Positions 1 through 6,059 of a DNA stretch of 6,451 bases are shown in pieces; within the stretch, counting starts at the first letter, position 1, and each line of letters begins with the position of its first letter. Source of the DNA: DATHSN01 sp035464115. GTDB taxonomy: Bacteria > Actinomycetota > Acidimicrobiia > Acidimicrobiales > SKKL01. The notes beneath the pieces were generated by a model. The model was not told where the DNA came from and ran no database searches. It worked only from the letters and a program-made list of their open reading frames with translations. Where the stretch lies: the NCBI GenBank assembly GCA_035464115.1, contig DATHSN010000376.1, positions 1-6,451 on the forward strand, written 5' to 3'. Position numbers and translations under genes: made by a program.

Positions 1-1518
1 CCGCCCCCGGCACCCGCCCCGACCCCGAGCCCGGTCCCGCCACCGCCGGTGCCGGTGACGCCGCCGAGCGGTGAGGTCGAGGTCCTGCGCCAGGCCCGGT
101 TGGTCGAGCGGATCACCTTCGGGCCGACGCCCCAGCTCGTCGCCGAGGTGGCGGCCATGGGATCCGACGCGTTCCTCGAGTGGCAGCTGTCGATCCCGCC
201 GGCCGGGACCGCCGGGGTGCTCACCGGCGCCCACACCCTCGACGCGTCGATCGGCCAGCGCTACCAGGCCACCCGTGACGCGAACCCCGACCGCACCCTC
301 GTGCGCGAGCTCCGCCACGCCGCGGTCGTCCGCGCCGTCACCCACCCCGGCCAGCTCGCCGAGCTGATGGTGGACTTCTGGACCAACCACTTCAGCGTCT
401 ACGCCGGCAACGACGACAAGGACGTGAAGTACGCGGTCGCCTCCGACGACCGCGACGTCATCCGCCCCCACGCCCTGGGCCGCTTCGCCGACCTGCTCCT
501 CGCCAACGCCCGCAGCGTCAGCATGCTGCTCTACCTCGACAACTTCCGCTCCACCGCGACGCGACCGAACCAGAACTACGCCCGCGAGCTCGTCGAGCTG
601 CACACCATGGGCGCGTTCAACGGCTACGACGAGGACGACGTCGACGCCCTCGCCCGGGTCTTCAGCGGGTGGTCGCTCGCCGGCCGGCTCCGCGACGGTG
701 ACGACCTGCGCTACGTGTTCGATCCGGCGCGCCACTTCAGCGGTCCGATCACCATCGACATCACCGACCGCGACGGCACCGTGCACACCTGGTCGACCGA
801 GGGCGCCACCGGACCGGAGGGCGAGGCCGACGGCATCGCCGTGATCGCCTGGCTGGCGCGGCTCCCGAACACGGCCCGGTTCATCGCCGAGAAGCTGGTC
901 CGGCGCTTCGTGGCCGACGAGCCGCCCACCGCGCTGGTCGAGTCGGCGGCCCAGGTGTACCTGGCCAACGACACCGAGATCGTGCCCGTCCTGCGCCACA
1001 TCCTCACCAGCGCGGAGCTCGACGCCACCCGCCGGTCCAAGGTGCGCACCCCGTTCGAGCTGCTGGTCGCCATGTTGCGGGCCGTGGGGGCGTCGATCGA
1101 CCGCACGGCCGGCGGACCCGCGGCGGCGACGCTGAGCGATCAGGTCGGCCGCCTGGGCCAGGAGCTGTGGAGCTGGCCCACCCCCGACGGGTTCCCCGAC
1201 GACCGCCACTTCTGGATCACCACCAACACCACGCTGCGCCGCTGGGAGCTGGCGGCTCGGGTGGGCAACGGGCGTCTGACGGGCGTCGGCGCCGACATCG
1301 CCGCGCTGGTGCCCTCGCCGCTCCCGGCGACCGTGGGCGAGGTGATCACCGGCCTCGCCGCCCGGCTCGGCGTCGGGATCTCCGAGACGTCGGTCTCGGC
1401 CATCGCCCAGTACCTCGGCACCACGCACGACGCTCCCACGGCCGAAGCCGACCTCGCCCGCCGGCTCGGCGACACCGTCGGGCTGTTGTTCTGCTCGCCC
1501 GCGTTCCAGCACCGCTGA
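1..1518 (+). CDS. DUF1800 family protein, 5' end cut by the window
   Basis: The frame is open from base 1. It begins with a proline-rich stretch (about codons 1-22, P/A/T/V only) before the domain, so the true start is probably upstream. A GTG at 49 is in frame but has no Shine-Dalgarno sequence and lies inside this linker. DUF1800 hallmarks appear in order: a RITFGPTP-type N-terminal helix (about 112-135), MVDFWTNHFSVY (367-402), NYARELVELHTMG (574-612), FSGW (661-672), a FIAEKLVRRFV segment (from 880), TPFELLVAMLRA (about 1054-1089), WPTPDGFP (about 1174-1197) and a terminal CSPAFQ (about 1492-1509). The domain looks complete. DUF1800 proteins are usually exported or surface-linked, and their biochemical role is unknown. 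The proline-rich stretch would suit a linker after a signal peptide or membrane anchor, but that part lies outside the window. The gene is followed after 72 nt by a DUF1501 gene, its usual partner. The family call is firm; the function is not. Confidence 0.93.
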   Translation, partial: PPPAPAPTPSPVPPPPVPVTPPSGEVEVLRQARLVERITFGPTPQLVAEVAAMGSDAFLEWQLSIPPAGTAGVLTGAHTLDASIGQRYQATRDANPDRTLVRELRHAAVVRAVTHPGQLAELMVDFWTNHFSVYAGNDDKDVKYAVASDDRDVIRPHALGRFADLLLANARSVSMLLYLDNFRSTATRPNQNYARELVELHTMGAFNGYDEDDVDALARVFSGWSLAGRLRDGDDLRYVFDPARHFSGPITIDITDRDGTVHTWSTEGATGPEGEADGIAVIAWLARLPNTARFIAEKLVRRFVADEPPTALVESAAQVYLANDTEIVPVLRHILTSAELDATRRSKVRTPFELLVAMLRAVGASIDRTAGGPAAATLSDQVGRLGQELWSWPTPDGFPDDRHFWITTNTTLRRWELAARVGNGRLTGVGADIAALVPSPLPATVGEVITGLAARLGVGISETSVSAIAQYLGTTHDAPTAEADLARRLGDTVGLLFCSPAFQHR

Positions 1519-1578
1519 GCGCGCTCGTCTCGAACCTCGAACCCCCGCACCTCCACCGCCCCGCACCCTCGACGTCCC

Positions 1579-1584
1579 GGGAGG
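1579..1584 (+). promoter_or_regulatory. Shine-Dalgarno site of the DUF1501 gene
   Basis: GGGAGG lies 6 nt before the GTG at 1591 and fixes this as the start, because the twin-arginine signal follows directly. The site sits in a small possible hairpin (CGTCC 1573-1577, loop CGGGA, GGACG 1583-1587). At five base pairs this could be chance in DNA this GC-rich. Confidence 0.75.
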
Positions 1585-1590
1585 ACGGCC

Positions 1591-3405
1591 GTGCCCACTG
1601 CGACCGACTGCGAACCCTGCCGCATCTCCCGCCGAGCTGCCCTGCGGGGGGCCGGTGCCCTGGCCACCGTCGCCGTGGCGGTGCCGTCGTTGTCGACCGG
1701 GGTCGCCTTCGCCTCGACGAACAGCACGCGGGTCGGCGACGGGGTGGTGACCGTCTTCCTGCGCGGGGGCATGGACGGGCTGTCGGTGGTGGTGCCGCGC
1801 CACGAGGGCGCGGGCGCCGGCCACTACGTCGCCGCCCGGCCGAGCGTCGCCGTCGACCCCGCCGCCACCCTCGCGCTCACGCCCGACTTCGGCCTGCACC
1901 CCTCGATGGCCGCGCTGGTGCCCCTCTGGCAGCGGGGGATCCTCGCCATCGTCCCCGCCGCCGGCTTCCCGGTGGAGAACCGCAGCCACTTCTCGGTCCA
2001 GCGCTGGATGGACCTCGGCCTGGCCGGCGGTGGGATCGGGTCGGGGTGGCTCGCCCGCCACCTCGACGTGACGCCCACGACCGAACCGGTCGGGCTGCGG
2101 GCCGCGACCCTGCCGTTCGGGCAGCGCAGCCTCTCCGGGTCGAGCGTGTCGGTGACGATGGGCAGCCTCGAGTCGTTCCGCATCACCGGGTTCACCGGCG
2201 CGGGCGGCGCGGTCCAGGCCGCGCTGCACGACATGCACGGCGTCGCCGGCGACAGCGTGGTGACGCTGCGGGCGTCGGAGGCCCTGGCCGCCCTCGACCT
2301 CGTCGCCAACGCCGAGGTCACCCCGCCCGCCAACGGGGCGGCGTACCCCGTGACCGGTCGGGGCCGCACCTTCGGGCGCACCATGGCCCAGATCGCCCAG
2401 CTCATCCGCGCCGACGTCGGGCTCGAGGCGGCGGCCACCGAGGCCTCGCTCGGGTGGGACCTGCACCAGGGCCTCGGCGCCTACACCGACGGTCGGATGC
2501 AGGAGAACGTGCAGGCCCTCGCCGAGGTGCTGGCCGCGTTCGCGGTGGACCTGGGGCCCCTCATCGACCGGGTGACGGTCGTGCTCATGACCGAGTTCGG
2601 TCGGACGTTCCGTGAGAACGGCAACGCCGGGCTCGACCACGGCCGGGCCAGCACGATGATGGTGTTCGGGGGTGGCATCCGCGGCGGCCTCTACGGCGAC
2701 TGGCCCGGGCTCGCCCCCGCCGACATCGACCGCAACGGCCTGCGGGTGACCACCGACTACCGCTACGTGCTCGCCGACGTCCTCGAGGAGCGCCTCGGCA
2801 CCGCCGACCTCGCTGCGGTGCTGCCCGGCTTCGTCCCCGATCCGGCGTTGCGGCTGGGCCTGGCCACGGTCGACCCATCGGTGGAGGCGGCCCGGCTGGC
2901 CGCCGCCGAGCCCGAGCCGGCGGTGGTCCCGCCCGCGCCGCCCGTCACGTCGGGGCCGGGGACCTACGGGTTCACCGACGCGGGTGGCGCGGTGGTCCGG
3001 TTCGCGGTGCCGGCGCCCGGCGACCACCCCGACGTGGTCGCGCTCGAGGCGGCCCGCCTCGAGGTCGGCGCCGAGCCGTGCGCCTACGTCGTGGCGACGG
3101 TGGACAACGCGGCCGGTGCCGACGAGGTGCGGGTGCCGTCGCTGTTGGTCGACGACGAGGCCGGGACGCTCGTGCTCCGCGAGGCGTGGCTGGTGGTCGA
3201 CCTGTGGCGGGCGTCGGTGGCGCCCGATGCCCCACCCGAGCTGGCCGCTCGCCTCGAGGCGCTGTCGACGGCCCTCGCCGATCGCGGCGTGGTGCCCGCC
3301 GGCGCGTCGGGGGCGACGGTGCTCGCCGCCCCGGGCGCGGTGACGACGGTGCTCGCGGTGCGCGCCGACGCGGCCGACGGCGAGATCCCGCTGGCCCAGA
3401 CCTGA
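1591..3405 (+). CDS. Tat-exported DUF1501 family protein with extra C-terminal segment
   Basis: This 604-residue protein starts at GTG 1591 with a good Shine-Dalgarno. The N terminus is a twin-arginine signal: SRRAALRG at residues 13-20, a hydrophobic Ala/Val stretch, and a likely AFA cleavage site at 39-41. A CEPC pair (C7, C10) precedes the twin arginines. DUF1501 signatures are RGGMDGLS (58-65), MTEFGR (333-338), LDHGRA (348-353) and GGGIRGGLYGDWPGL (360-374). The family is distantly related to the sulfatase/alkaline phosphatase fold; no reaction is established. The signal predicts a folded protein sent across the cytoplasmic membrane. The family core ends near residue 430. A Pro/Glu-rich linker (about 440-457) and about 147 further residues (458-604) follow; I do not recognise this segment. 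It shows alternating hydrophobic stretches suggestive of beta strands, then an Ala/Leu-rich helix near 550-565. The gene lies 72 nt after the DUF1800 gene on the same strand, probably as one operon. Confidence 0.93.
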   Translation: MPTATDCEPCRISRRAALRGAGALATVAVAVPSLSTGVAFASTNSTRVGDGVVTVFLRGGMDGLSVVVPRHEGAGAGHYVAARPSVAVDPAATLALTPDFGLHPSMAALVPLWQRGILAIVPAAGFPVENRSHFSVQRWMDLGLAGGGIGSGWLARHLDVTPTTEPVGLRAATLPFGQRSLSGSSVSVTMGSLESFRITGFTGAGGAVQAALHDMHGVAGDSVVTLRASEALAALDLVANAEVTPPANGAAYPVTGRGRTFGRTMAQIAQLIRADVGLEAAATEASLGWDLHQGLGAYTDGRMQENVQALAEVLAAFAVDLGPLIDRVTVVLMTEFGRTFRENGNAGLDHGRASTMMVFGGGIRGGLYGDWPGLAPADIDRNGLRVTTDYRYVLADVLEERLGTADLAAVLPGFVPDPALRLGLATVDPSVEAARLAAAEPEPAVVPPAPPVTSGPGTYGFTDAGGAVVRFAVPAPGDHPDVVALEAARLEVGAEPCAYVVATVDNAAGADEVRVPSLLVDDEAGTLVLREAWLVVDLWRASVAPDAPPELAARLEALSTALADRGVVPAGASGATVLAAPGAVTTVLAVRADAADGEIPLAQT

Positions 3406-3428
3406 CCGGGGTAGGCCCGAACACCCGG
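3406..3428 (+). terminator. weak hairpin directly after the DUF1501 stop
   Basis: CCGGG (3406-3410) can pair with CCCGG (3424-3428), and T3412 with A3423 if G3411 bulges out. It begins at the first base after the TGA. There is no T tract and the stem is short, so a terminator role is only possible. The remaining stretch to the next gene (3429-3485) shows no convincing promoter. Confidence 0.25.
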
Positions 3429-3497
3429 ATGCGACGTGACGAAGGTCCCTTCCGGCGCGCGTCAGATCGGCGTCACCATCACGAGGTGGACGGGGGA

Positions 3498-3821
3498 GTG
3501 ACGTGCGCCACGCACGACGGGGTCGAGACGGTCGCCACCGTCAGAGTCGACCCGTGGCACGTCCGGCACCTCACCAGTCGGGTCGTCATGTTGGCCATCG
3601 ACAGCACGGTGCCGGTGCGCGACGCCGTCACCGACGTGGTCCGCCGAGCCGGTGGCGATGCCGCGCTGCTCGAAGCGGTGGCGTCGCAGGTGCGCGTCCA
3701 CGTCACCCGCCGGCCCGGTGAGGCCGCCGAGCGGGCCCTCGCGATCGTGGTCGTGGCCATCGACGCCTCGGCGTCGATCACCCAGCGGACGTCCCGCTCG
3801 GGCTACGCCGTCGCGTCCTGA
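3498..3821 (+). CDS. small hypothetical protein, 107 residues
   Basis: I do not recognise this protein. The frame shows the third-position G/C bias of the neighbouring real genes and normal amino-acid variety, unlike the Arg/Pro/His-rich translations of the other frames, so I take it as real. The start is chosen at GTG 3498, with GAGGTGG (3483-3489) 8 nt upstream. GTG 3486 is an in-frame alternative adding four residues but lacks a Shine-Dalgarno. No signal peptide or clear membrane helix is seen. The middle is probably helical: a hydrophobic segment RVVMLAID (28-35), a charged helix (about 40-51), then a helix around 53-66. An Ala/Val-rich segment LAIVVVAIDASAS (81-93) follows, then a polar tail. 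Two cysteines or fewer and no catalytic motif are visible. It lies 92 nt after the DUF1501 stop and 103 nt before the transporter, so it may be its own unit. Confidence 0.72.
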   Translation: MTCATHDGVETVATVRVDPWHVRHLTSRVVMLAIDSTVPVRDAVTDVVRRAGGDAALLEAVASQVRVHVTRRPGEAAERALAIVVVAIDASASITQRTSRSGYAVAS

Positions 3822-3870
3822 GATCACCCGCCCGCGCCGCTCGCGACGTGCCGGTCGCCACGTGGTGATC
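3822..3870. repeat. nested inverted repeats after the small gene
   Basis: GATCACC (3822-3828) begins right after the TGA and is the exact reverse complement of GGTGATC (3864-3870). Inside lies a second stem, GCGAC (3843-3847) with GTCGC (3854-3858) and a 6-nt loop, and the palindrome CCACGTGG (3858-3865) overlaps the right side. As RNA the outer and inner stems could form a terminator-like structure for the small gene, without a T tract. As DNA the right arm overlaps the repeat array of the transporter promoter. The role is unproven. Confidence 0.4.
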
Positions 3871-3908
3871 GGTCCCGGCACCGCCCGCCGGTAGGGTCGA
3901 TCGGTCCC
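3867..3908. repeat. 10-bp direct repeat flanking the transporter -10 box
   Basis: GATCGGTCCC occurs exactly at 3867-3876 and again at 3899-3908, 32 bp apart, close to three helical turns. The copies lie on either side of the TAGGGT box at 3892-3897. This placement suits a regulator binding site, but no regulator gene is in the window. Confidence 0.45.
3892..3897 (+). promoter_or_regulatory. putative -10 box of the transporter gene
   Basis: TAGGGT fits the TANNNT pattern of actinobacterial housekeeping promoters. It would place transcription start near 3904, leaving a leader of about 21 nt that contains the GGAG Shine-Dalgarno (3915-3918) 6 nt before GTG 3925. No good -35 is visible at the usual distance (3869-3874 reads TCGGTC). 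Confidence 0.45.
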
Positions 3909-3925
3909 CCTCCCGGAGCCGATCG
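3898..3925. repeat. 7-bp inverted repeat between -10 box and start codon
   Basis: CGATCGG (3898-3904) and CCGATCG (3919-3925) are perfect reverse complements, with centres 21 bp apart (two helical turns). The dyad begins one base after the -10 box and ends on the first base of the start codon. If transcription starts near 3904 the left arm is not in the mRNA, which favours a DNA operator over an RNA hairpin. Confidence 0.45.
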
Positions 3926-5232
3926 TGACCGCAACCTCAGCAGGGCCCGACACGGGTCGGCGGGCCTGGACCATCCTCGCCGCGGCGATCGTCGTGCAGA
4001 TGGCGTCGGCCCCGGGCCAGACCGTCGGCGTGTCGGTCTTCGTCGACGAGCTGGTCGAGGGCCTCGACCTGTCGCGCTCGGCGGTGTCGGGGGCCTACCT
4101 CGTGGGCACCATGGCCGGCGCGCTCGCCATGCCGCTCGCCGGTCGGCTCATCGACCGCCACGGCCTGCGGCGGGCGGTCCTCGGCTTCGGGATCGTGTTC
4201 GGCGCGGTGCTGATGGCCATGAGCGGCCTGGCCGGGTTCGCCACCTTGCTCGTGGGGTTCGGCCTGACCCGCATGTTCGGCCAGGGGGCGCTGAGCCTCA
4301 CGTCGAGCACGATGGTGGCGGTCTGGTTCGACCGTCGTCGCGGCACCGCCATGGGGCTCCAGGCGGCGATCGGTGGCGGGGCCATGGCGCTGGTGCCGCT
4401 GCTGTCCGCCGCGGTGATCGCCACCTGGGGCTGGCGGGCGGCGTGGGTCGTCCTCGGGGTCGGGGTGTGGGTCGTGCTGGTGCCCCTCGGGTGGTTCGTC
4501 GTGGCGAACCCACCCCGCCGCGCCACCGTCCCGACGACCGTCCCCGACGGGGCGACGACCGCGCCCGGCGTCCCGACGCCCGAGGCCACGACCCCCGCCG
4601 AGGGGGTCGACGACGACTGGCCGGTGGCGGCGGTGCTGCGGCACCCCGCGTTCTGGGTGGTGGTCGGCGCGGCCGCCCTGGTCGGCATGACCACCACCGG
4701 GCTGATCTTCCACCAGATCGACCTGCTCGGCACCCGCGGGCTCACCGACGTCCAAGCCGCCGCGAACTTCCTCCCCCAGACCCTCGCCGCGGCCGCCGGC
4801 GCGCTGCTCGCCGGCCGGGTCGCCGACTCGGTGAGCGCCCGGGTGCTCGTGCCCGTCGGCATGCTCCTGCTCGCGGCCGCCCCCACGATGGTGGGCTTCG
4901 TCGGGCCGGGCTGGTCGGCGGTGTCCTACGGCGTCGTGCTCGGCAGCGCCGGCGGGTGGATGCGCGCCGTCGAGGGCACCGTGCTGCCCCGCTGGTACGG
5001 CCTCGCCCGCATCGGTGAGATCCGCGGGCTGGTGTTGGCGGTGGGGGTCGGCTCGACCGCGGTGGGGCCGTTCCTGTTGTCGATGGCCATCGACCTCTCG
5101 GGCGGTTACGGCCTGGGGCTGGTGGCGTTCGCGGTGCTGCCCCTGCTGGTGGGCGCCGCCGCGCTGGTGGTGCCCCTCCCGGCGGCCGGTGTGGCCGCGC
5201 CCGGGCGGGGCGAGGCCGTCACCTCGCGTTGA
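3925..5232 (+). CDS. major facilitator superfamily transporter (12 TM)
   Basis: This 435-residue integral membrane protein starts at GTG 3925, supported by GGAG at 3915-3918. Twelve hydrophobic segments can be picked out in the usual 6+6 arrangement. The first is near residues 15-40, and the sixth ends near 194. A cytoplasmic loop rich in Thr/Pro/Ala with acidic residues spans about 195-233, and the second bundle runs from about 238 to 425. GRLIDRHGLRR (73-83), between helices 2 and 3, is the MFS motif A. The N-terminal pattern with GQTVGVSVFVDEL (31-43) resembles the monocarboxylate/oxalate-formate porter-like branch. That suggests a proton-linked carrier of small organic acids, but the substrate cannot be read from the sequence. 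The isomerase-like gene begins 28 nt downstream on the same strand, so the two may be co-transcribed. The length is normal for the family and no disruption is seen. Confidence 0.92.
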   Translation: MTATSAGPDTGRRAWTILAAAIVVQMASAPGQTVGVSVFVDELVEGLDLSRSAVSGAYLVGTMAGALAMPLAGRLIDRHGLRRAVLGFGIVFGAVLMAMSGLAGFATLLVGFGLTRMFGQGALSLTSSTMVAVWFDRRRGTAMGLQAAIGGGAMALVPLLSAAVIATWGWRAAWVVLGVGVWVVLVPLGWFVVANPPRRATVPTTVPDGATTAPGVPTPEATTPAEGVDDDWPVAAVLRHPAFWVVVGAAALVGMTTTGLIFHQIDLLGTRGLTDVQAAANFLPQTLAAAAGALLAGRVADSVSARVLVPVGMLLLAAAPTMVGFVGPGWSAVSYGVVLGSAGGWMRAVEGTVLPRWYGLARIGEIRGLVLAVGVGSTAVGPFLLSMAIDLSGGYGLGLVAFAVLPLLVGAAALVVPLPAAGVAAPGRGEAVTSR

Positions 5233-5238
5233 GCCGAG

Positions 5239-5260
5239 GCCGGGGAGTACGGTCCCCGGC
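5239..5260 (+). promoter_or_regulatory. perfect 8-bp hairpin abutting the isomerase start
   Basis: GCCGGGGA (5239-5246), a 6-nt loop, then TCCCCGGC (5253-5260). The right arm ends at the base before GTG 5261. In a read-through transcript from the transporter gene it would hide the only purine-rich Shine-Dalgarno-like run (GGGGAG, 5242-5247). That run is already 13 nt from the start, which is too far for a good site. It may limit translation, act as a partial terminator of the transporter mRNA, or serve as an operator. Confidence 0.5.
5248..5253 (+). promoter_or_regulatory. putative -10 box for a leaderless isomerase transcript
   Basis: TACGGT matches TANNNT. Its last base is 8 nt before GTG 5261, the spacing expected if transcription begins at or beside the start codon. 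Leaderless GTG/ATG mRNAs are common in actinobacteria, and this would explain the lack of a properly spaced Shine-Dalgarno. No -35 is seen at 16-18 bp. Confidence 0.4.
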
Positions 5261-5974
5261 GTGCCCGGCCCCCGACCCGACGCCTGGATCGACGGCTGCG
5301 CCGCCGCTCACCGCCGCCTGGAGGCGGCGCTGGCGGTGATCGACGATGCCATCGCTCGGCGACCGAGCGCCCTTCCGGGGTGGACGGTCGGGCACCTGCT
5401 CACGCACCTCGCCCGCAACGCCGACAGCCACCTCGGCATGATCGACGCCATCGCGGCCGGCGGGATCGCCGACCAGTACCCGGGGGGCGCCGCCCAACGG
5501 GAGCGCGACATCGCCGCCGGCGCCGGTCGGTCCGCCGCCGACCTCGCGGCCGACGTCGTCGCCTCCCACCACCGCCTCGAGGCGGCCTGGGCGGCGCTCA
5601 CCGAAGACGCGTGGGCGGTCGGGCTCGGTCGGCGCGCCGCGGGGCCGGCGCCGGCGCCGGCCCTTGTGGCGCTGCGGTGGCGGGAGGCGGAGCTGCACGC
5701 GGTCGACCTCGCGCTCGACGACCGGGGCGGTCCCGGCTGGTCGGACCTGTCCGACGGCTACGTCGACCTGGAGTGGGGTCTCACCCTGGCCGGCCTCGAC
5801 GCTCGGCTCGCTGACGGTGTGGCCGTCCTCCTCGCGCCCGGCGACCGCCCGAGCCGCCTCGCCGGGCGGGGTCCGTCGCCGGTGGTGGTGCGCGACGACG
5901 TCCGCTCGACCCTGCGGTGGCTCACCGGACGGTGGGAGCGACCGGACCGGCCCGCCCTGTCGCCCTGGCCGTGA
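5261..5974 (+). CDS. mycothiol-dependent maleylpyruvate isomerase family protein
   Basis: The protein has 237 residues, close to the family's usual 230-250. The N-terminal DinB-like four-helix domain carries LPGWTVGHLLTHLARN (38-53) and REAELHAVDL (141-150). By comparison with the characterised corynebacterial enzyme, the metal ligands would be H49, E142 and H146 (the ExxxH pattern), all present. The C-terminal part ends in a helix with TLRWLTGR, as is usual in the family. Characterised members use mycothiol to convert maleylpyruvate to fumarylpyruvate in gentisate breakdown. Many paralogues have other or unknown mycothiol-linked roles, and no gentisate genes are in view, so the substrate is open. 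The protein should be cytosolic. GTG 5261 is chosen because it gives the normal length and N terminus; the frame stays open upstream inside the transporter gene, but that part has no family similarity. It follows the transporter by 28 nt and may be expressed with it, from its own promoter, or both. Confidence 0.87.
   Translation: MPGPRPDAWIDGCAAAHRRLEAALAVIDDAIARRPSALPGWTVGHLLTHLARNADSHLGMIDAIAAGGIADQYPGGAAQRERDIAAGAGRSAADLAADVVASHHRLEAAWAALTEDAWAVGLGRRAAGPAPAPALVALRWREAELHAVDLALDDRGGPGWSDLSDGYVDLEWGLTLAGLDARLADGVAVLLAPGDRPSRLAGRGPSPVVVRDDVRSTLRWLTGRWERPDRPALSPWP
5312..5329. repeat. GC hairpin early in the isomerase gene
   Basis: CGCCGCCT (5312-5319) and AGGCGGCG (5322-5329) are perfect inverted repeats with a 2-nt spacer; as RNA this is a 7-bp stem with a TGGA loop. 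It covers codons 18-23 (RRLEAA). A related 14-bp perfect palindrome at 5572-5585 covers a second RLEAA-coding stretch (residues 105-109). Codon choice for these residues may explain both. Confidence 0.35.
5642..5663. repeat. three tandem GCCGGC units forming a 22-bp palindrome
   Basis: GCCGGC is repeated exactly three times (5644-5661), and the flanking GG and CC extend it to a perfect 22-bp palindrome. In the isomerase frame it encodes a Gly-Pro-Ala-Pro-Ala-Pro-Ala stretch, probably a loop just before the metal-binding ExxxH helix. It may be a slippage-prone microsatellite. Confidence 0.6.
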
Positions 5975-6059
5975 CCTCGGCGGGCTCGTGCCCGTGGCCC
6001 CTGACCGCGACCCGGTCGGAGGGGCGGTCGTCGGGCGACGCGGGCCGGGCGCGACACGA

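Noticed and set aside
1573..1587. Small hairpin over the DUF1501 Shine-Dalgarno as an RNA switch
   Set aside because: With only five base pairs in very GC-rich DNA it is likely chance; it is mentioned only alongside the ribosome binding site.
1140..1772. Minus-strand open frame of about 210 codons across the DUF1800/DUF1501 junction
   Set aside because: It is antisense to two well-supported genes, has no recognisable motif and shows shadow-type composition.
1167..2615. Long open frame (+) of about 480 codons overlapping the DUF1800 and DUF1501 genes
   Set aside because: Its translation is almost all Arg, Pro, Gly, His and Ala with no motif. It is the expected by-product of high-GC codon bias in the overlapping real genes.
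3078..3497. Upstream extension of the small orphan frame into the DUF1501 gene
   Set aside because: The upstream part is Arg/Gly-rich and overlaps the end of a firmly supported gene in another frame. Only the part from 3486 or 3498 looks coding.
3462..3974. Minus-strand open frame of about 170 codons antisense to the small orphan gene
   Set aside because: It is rich in Arg, Gly, Asp and His and would also cover the transporter promoter and start. The plus-strand frame has better codon bias and a Shine-Dalgarno.
5015..5260. Upstream extension of the isomerase frame, suggesting a transporter-isomerase frameshift fusion
   Set aside because: The transporter frame is intact to its own stop after twelve helices, and the extension is Trp/Arg/Pro-rich with no family similarity.
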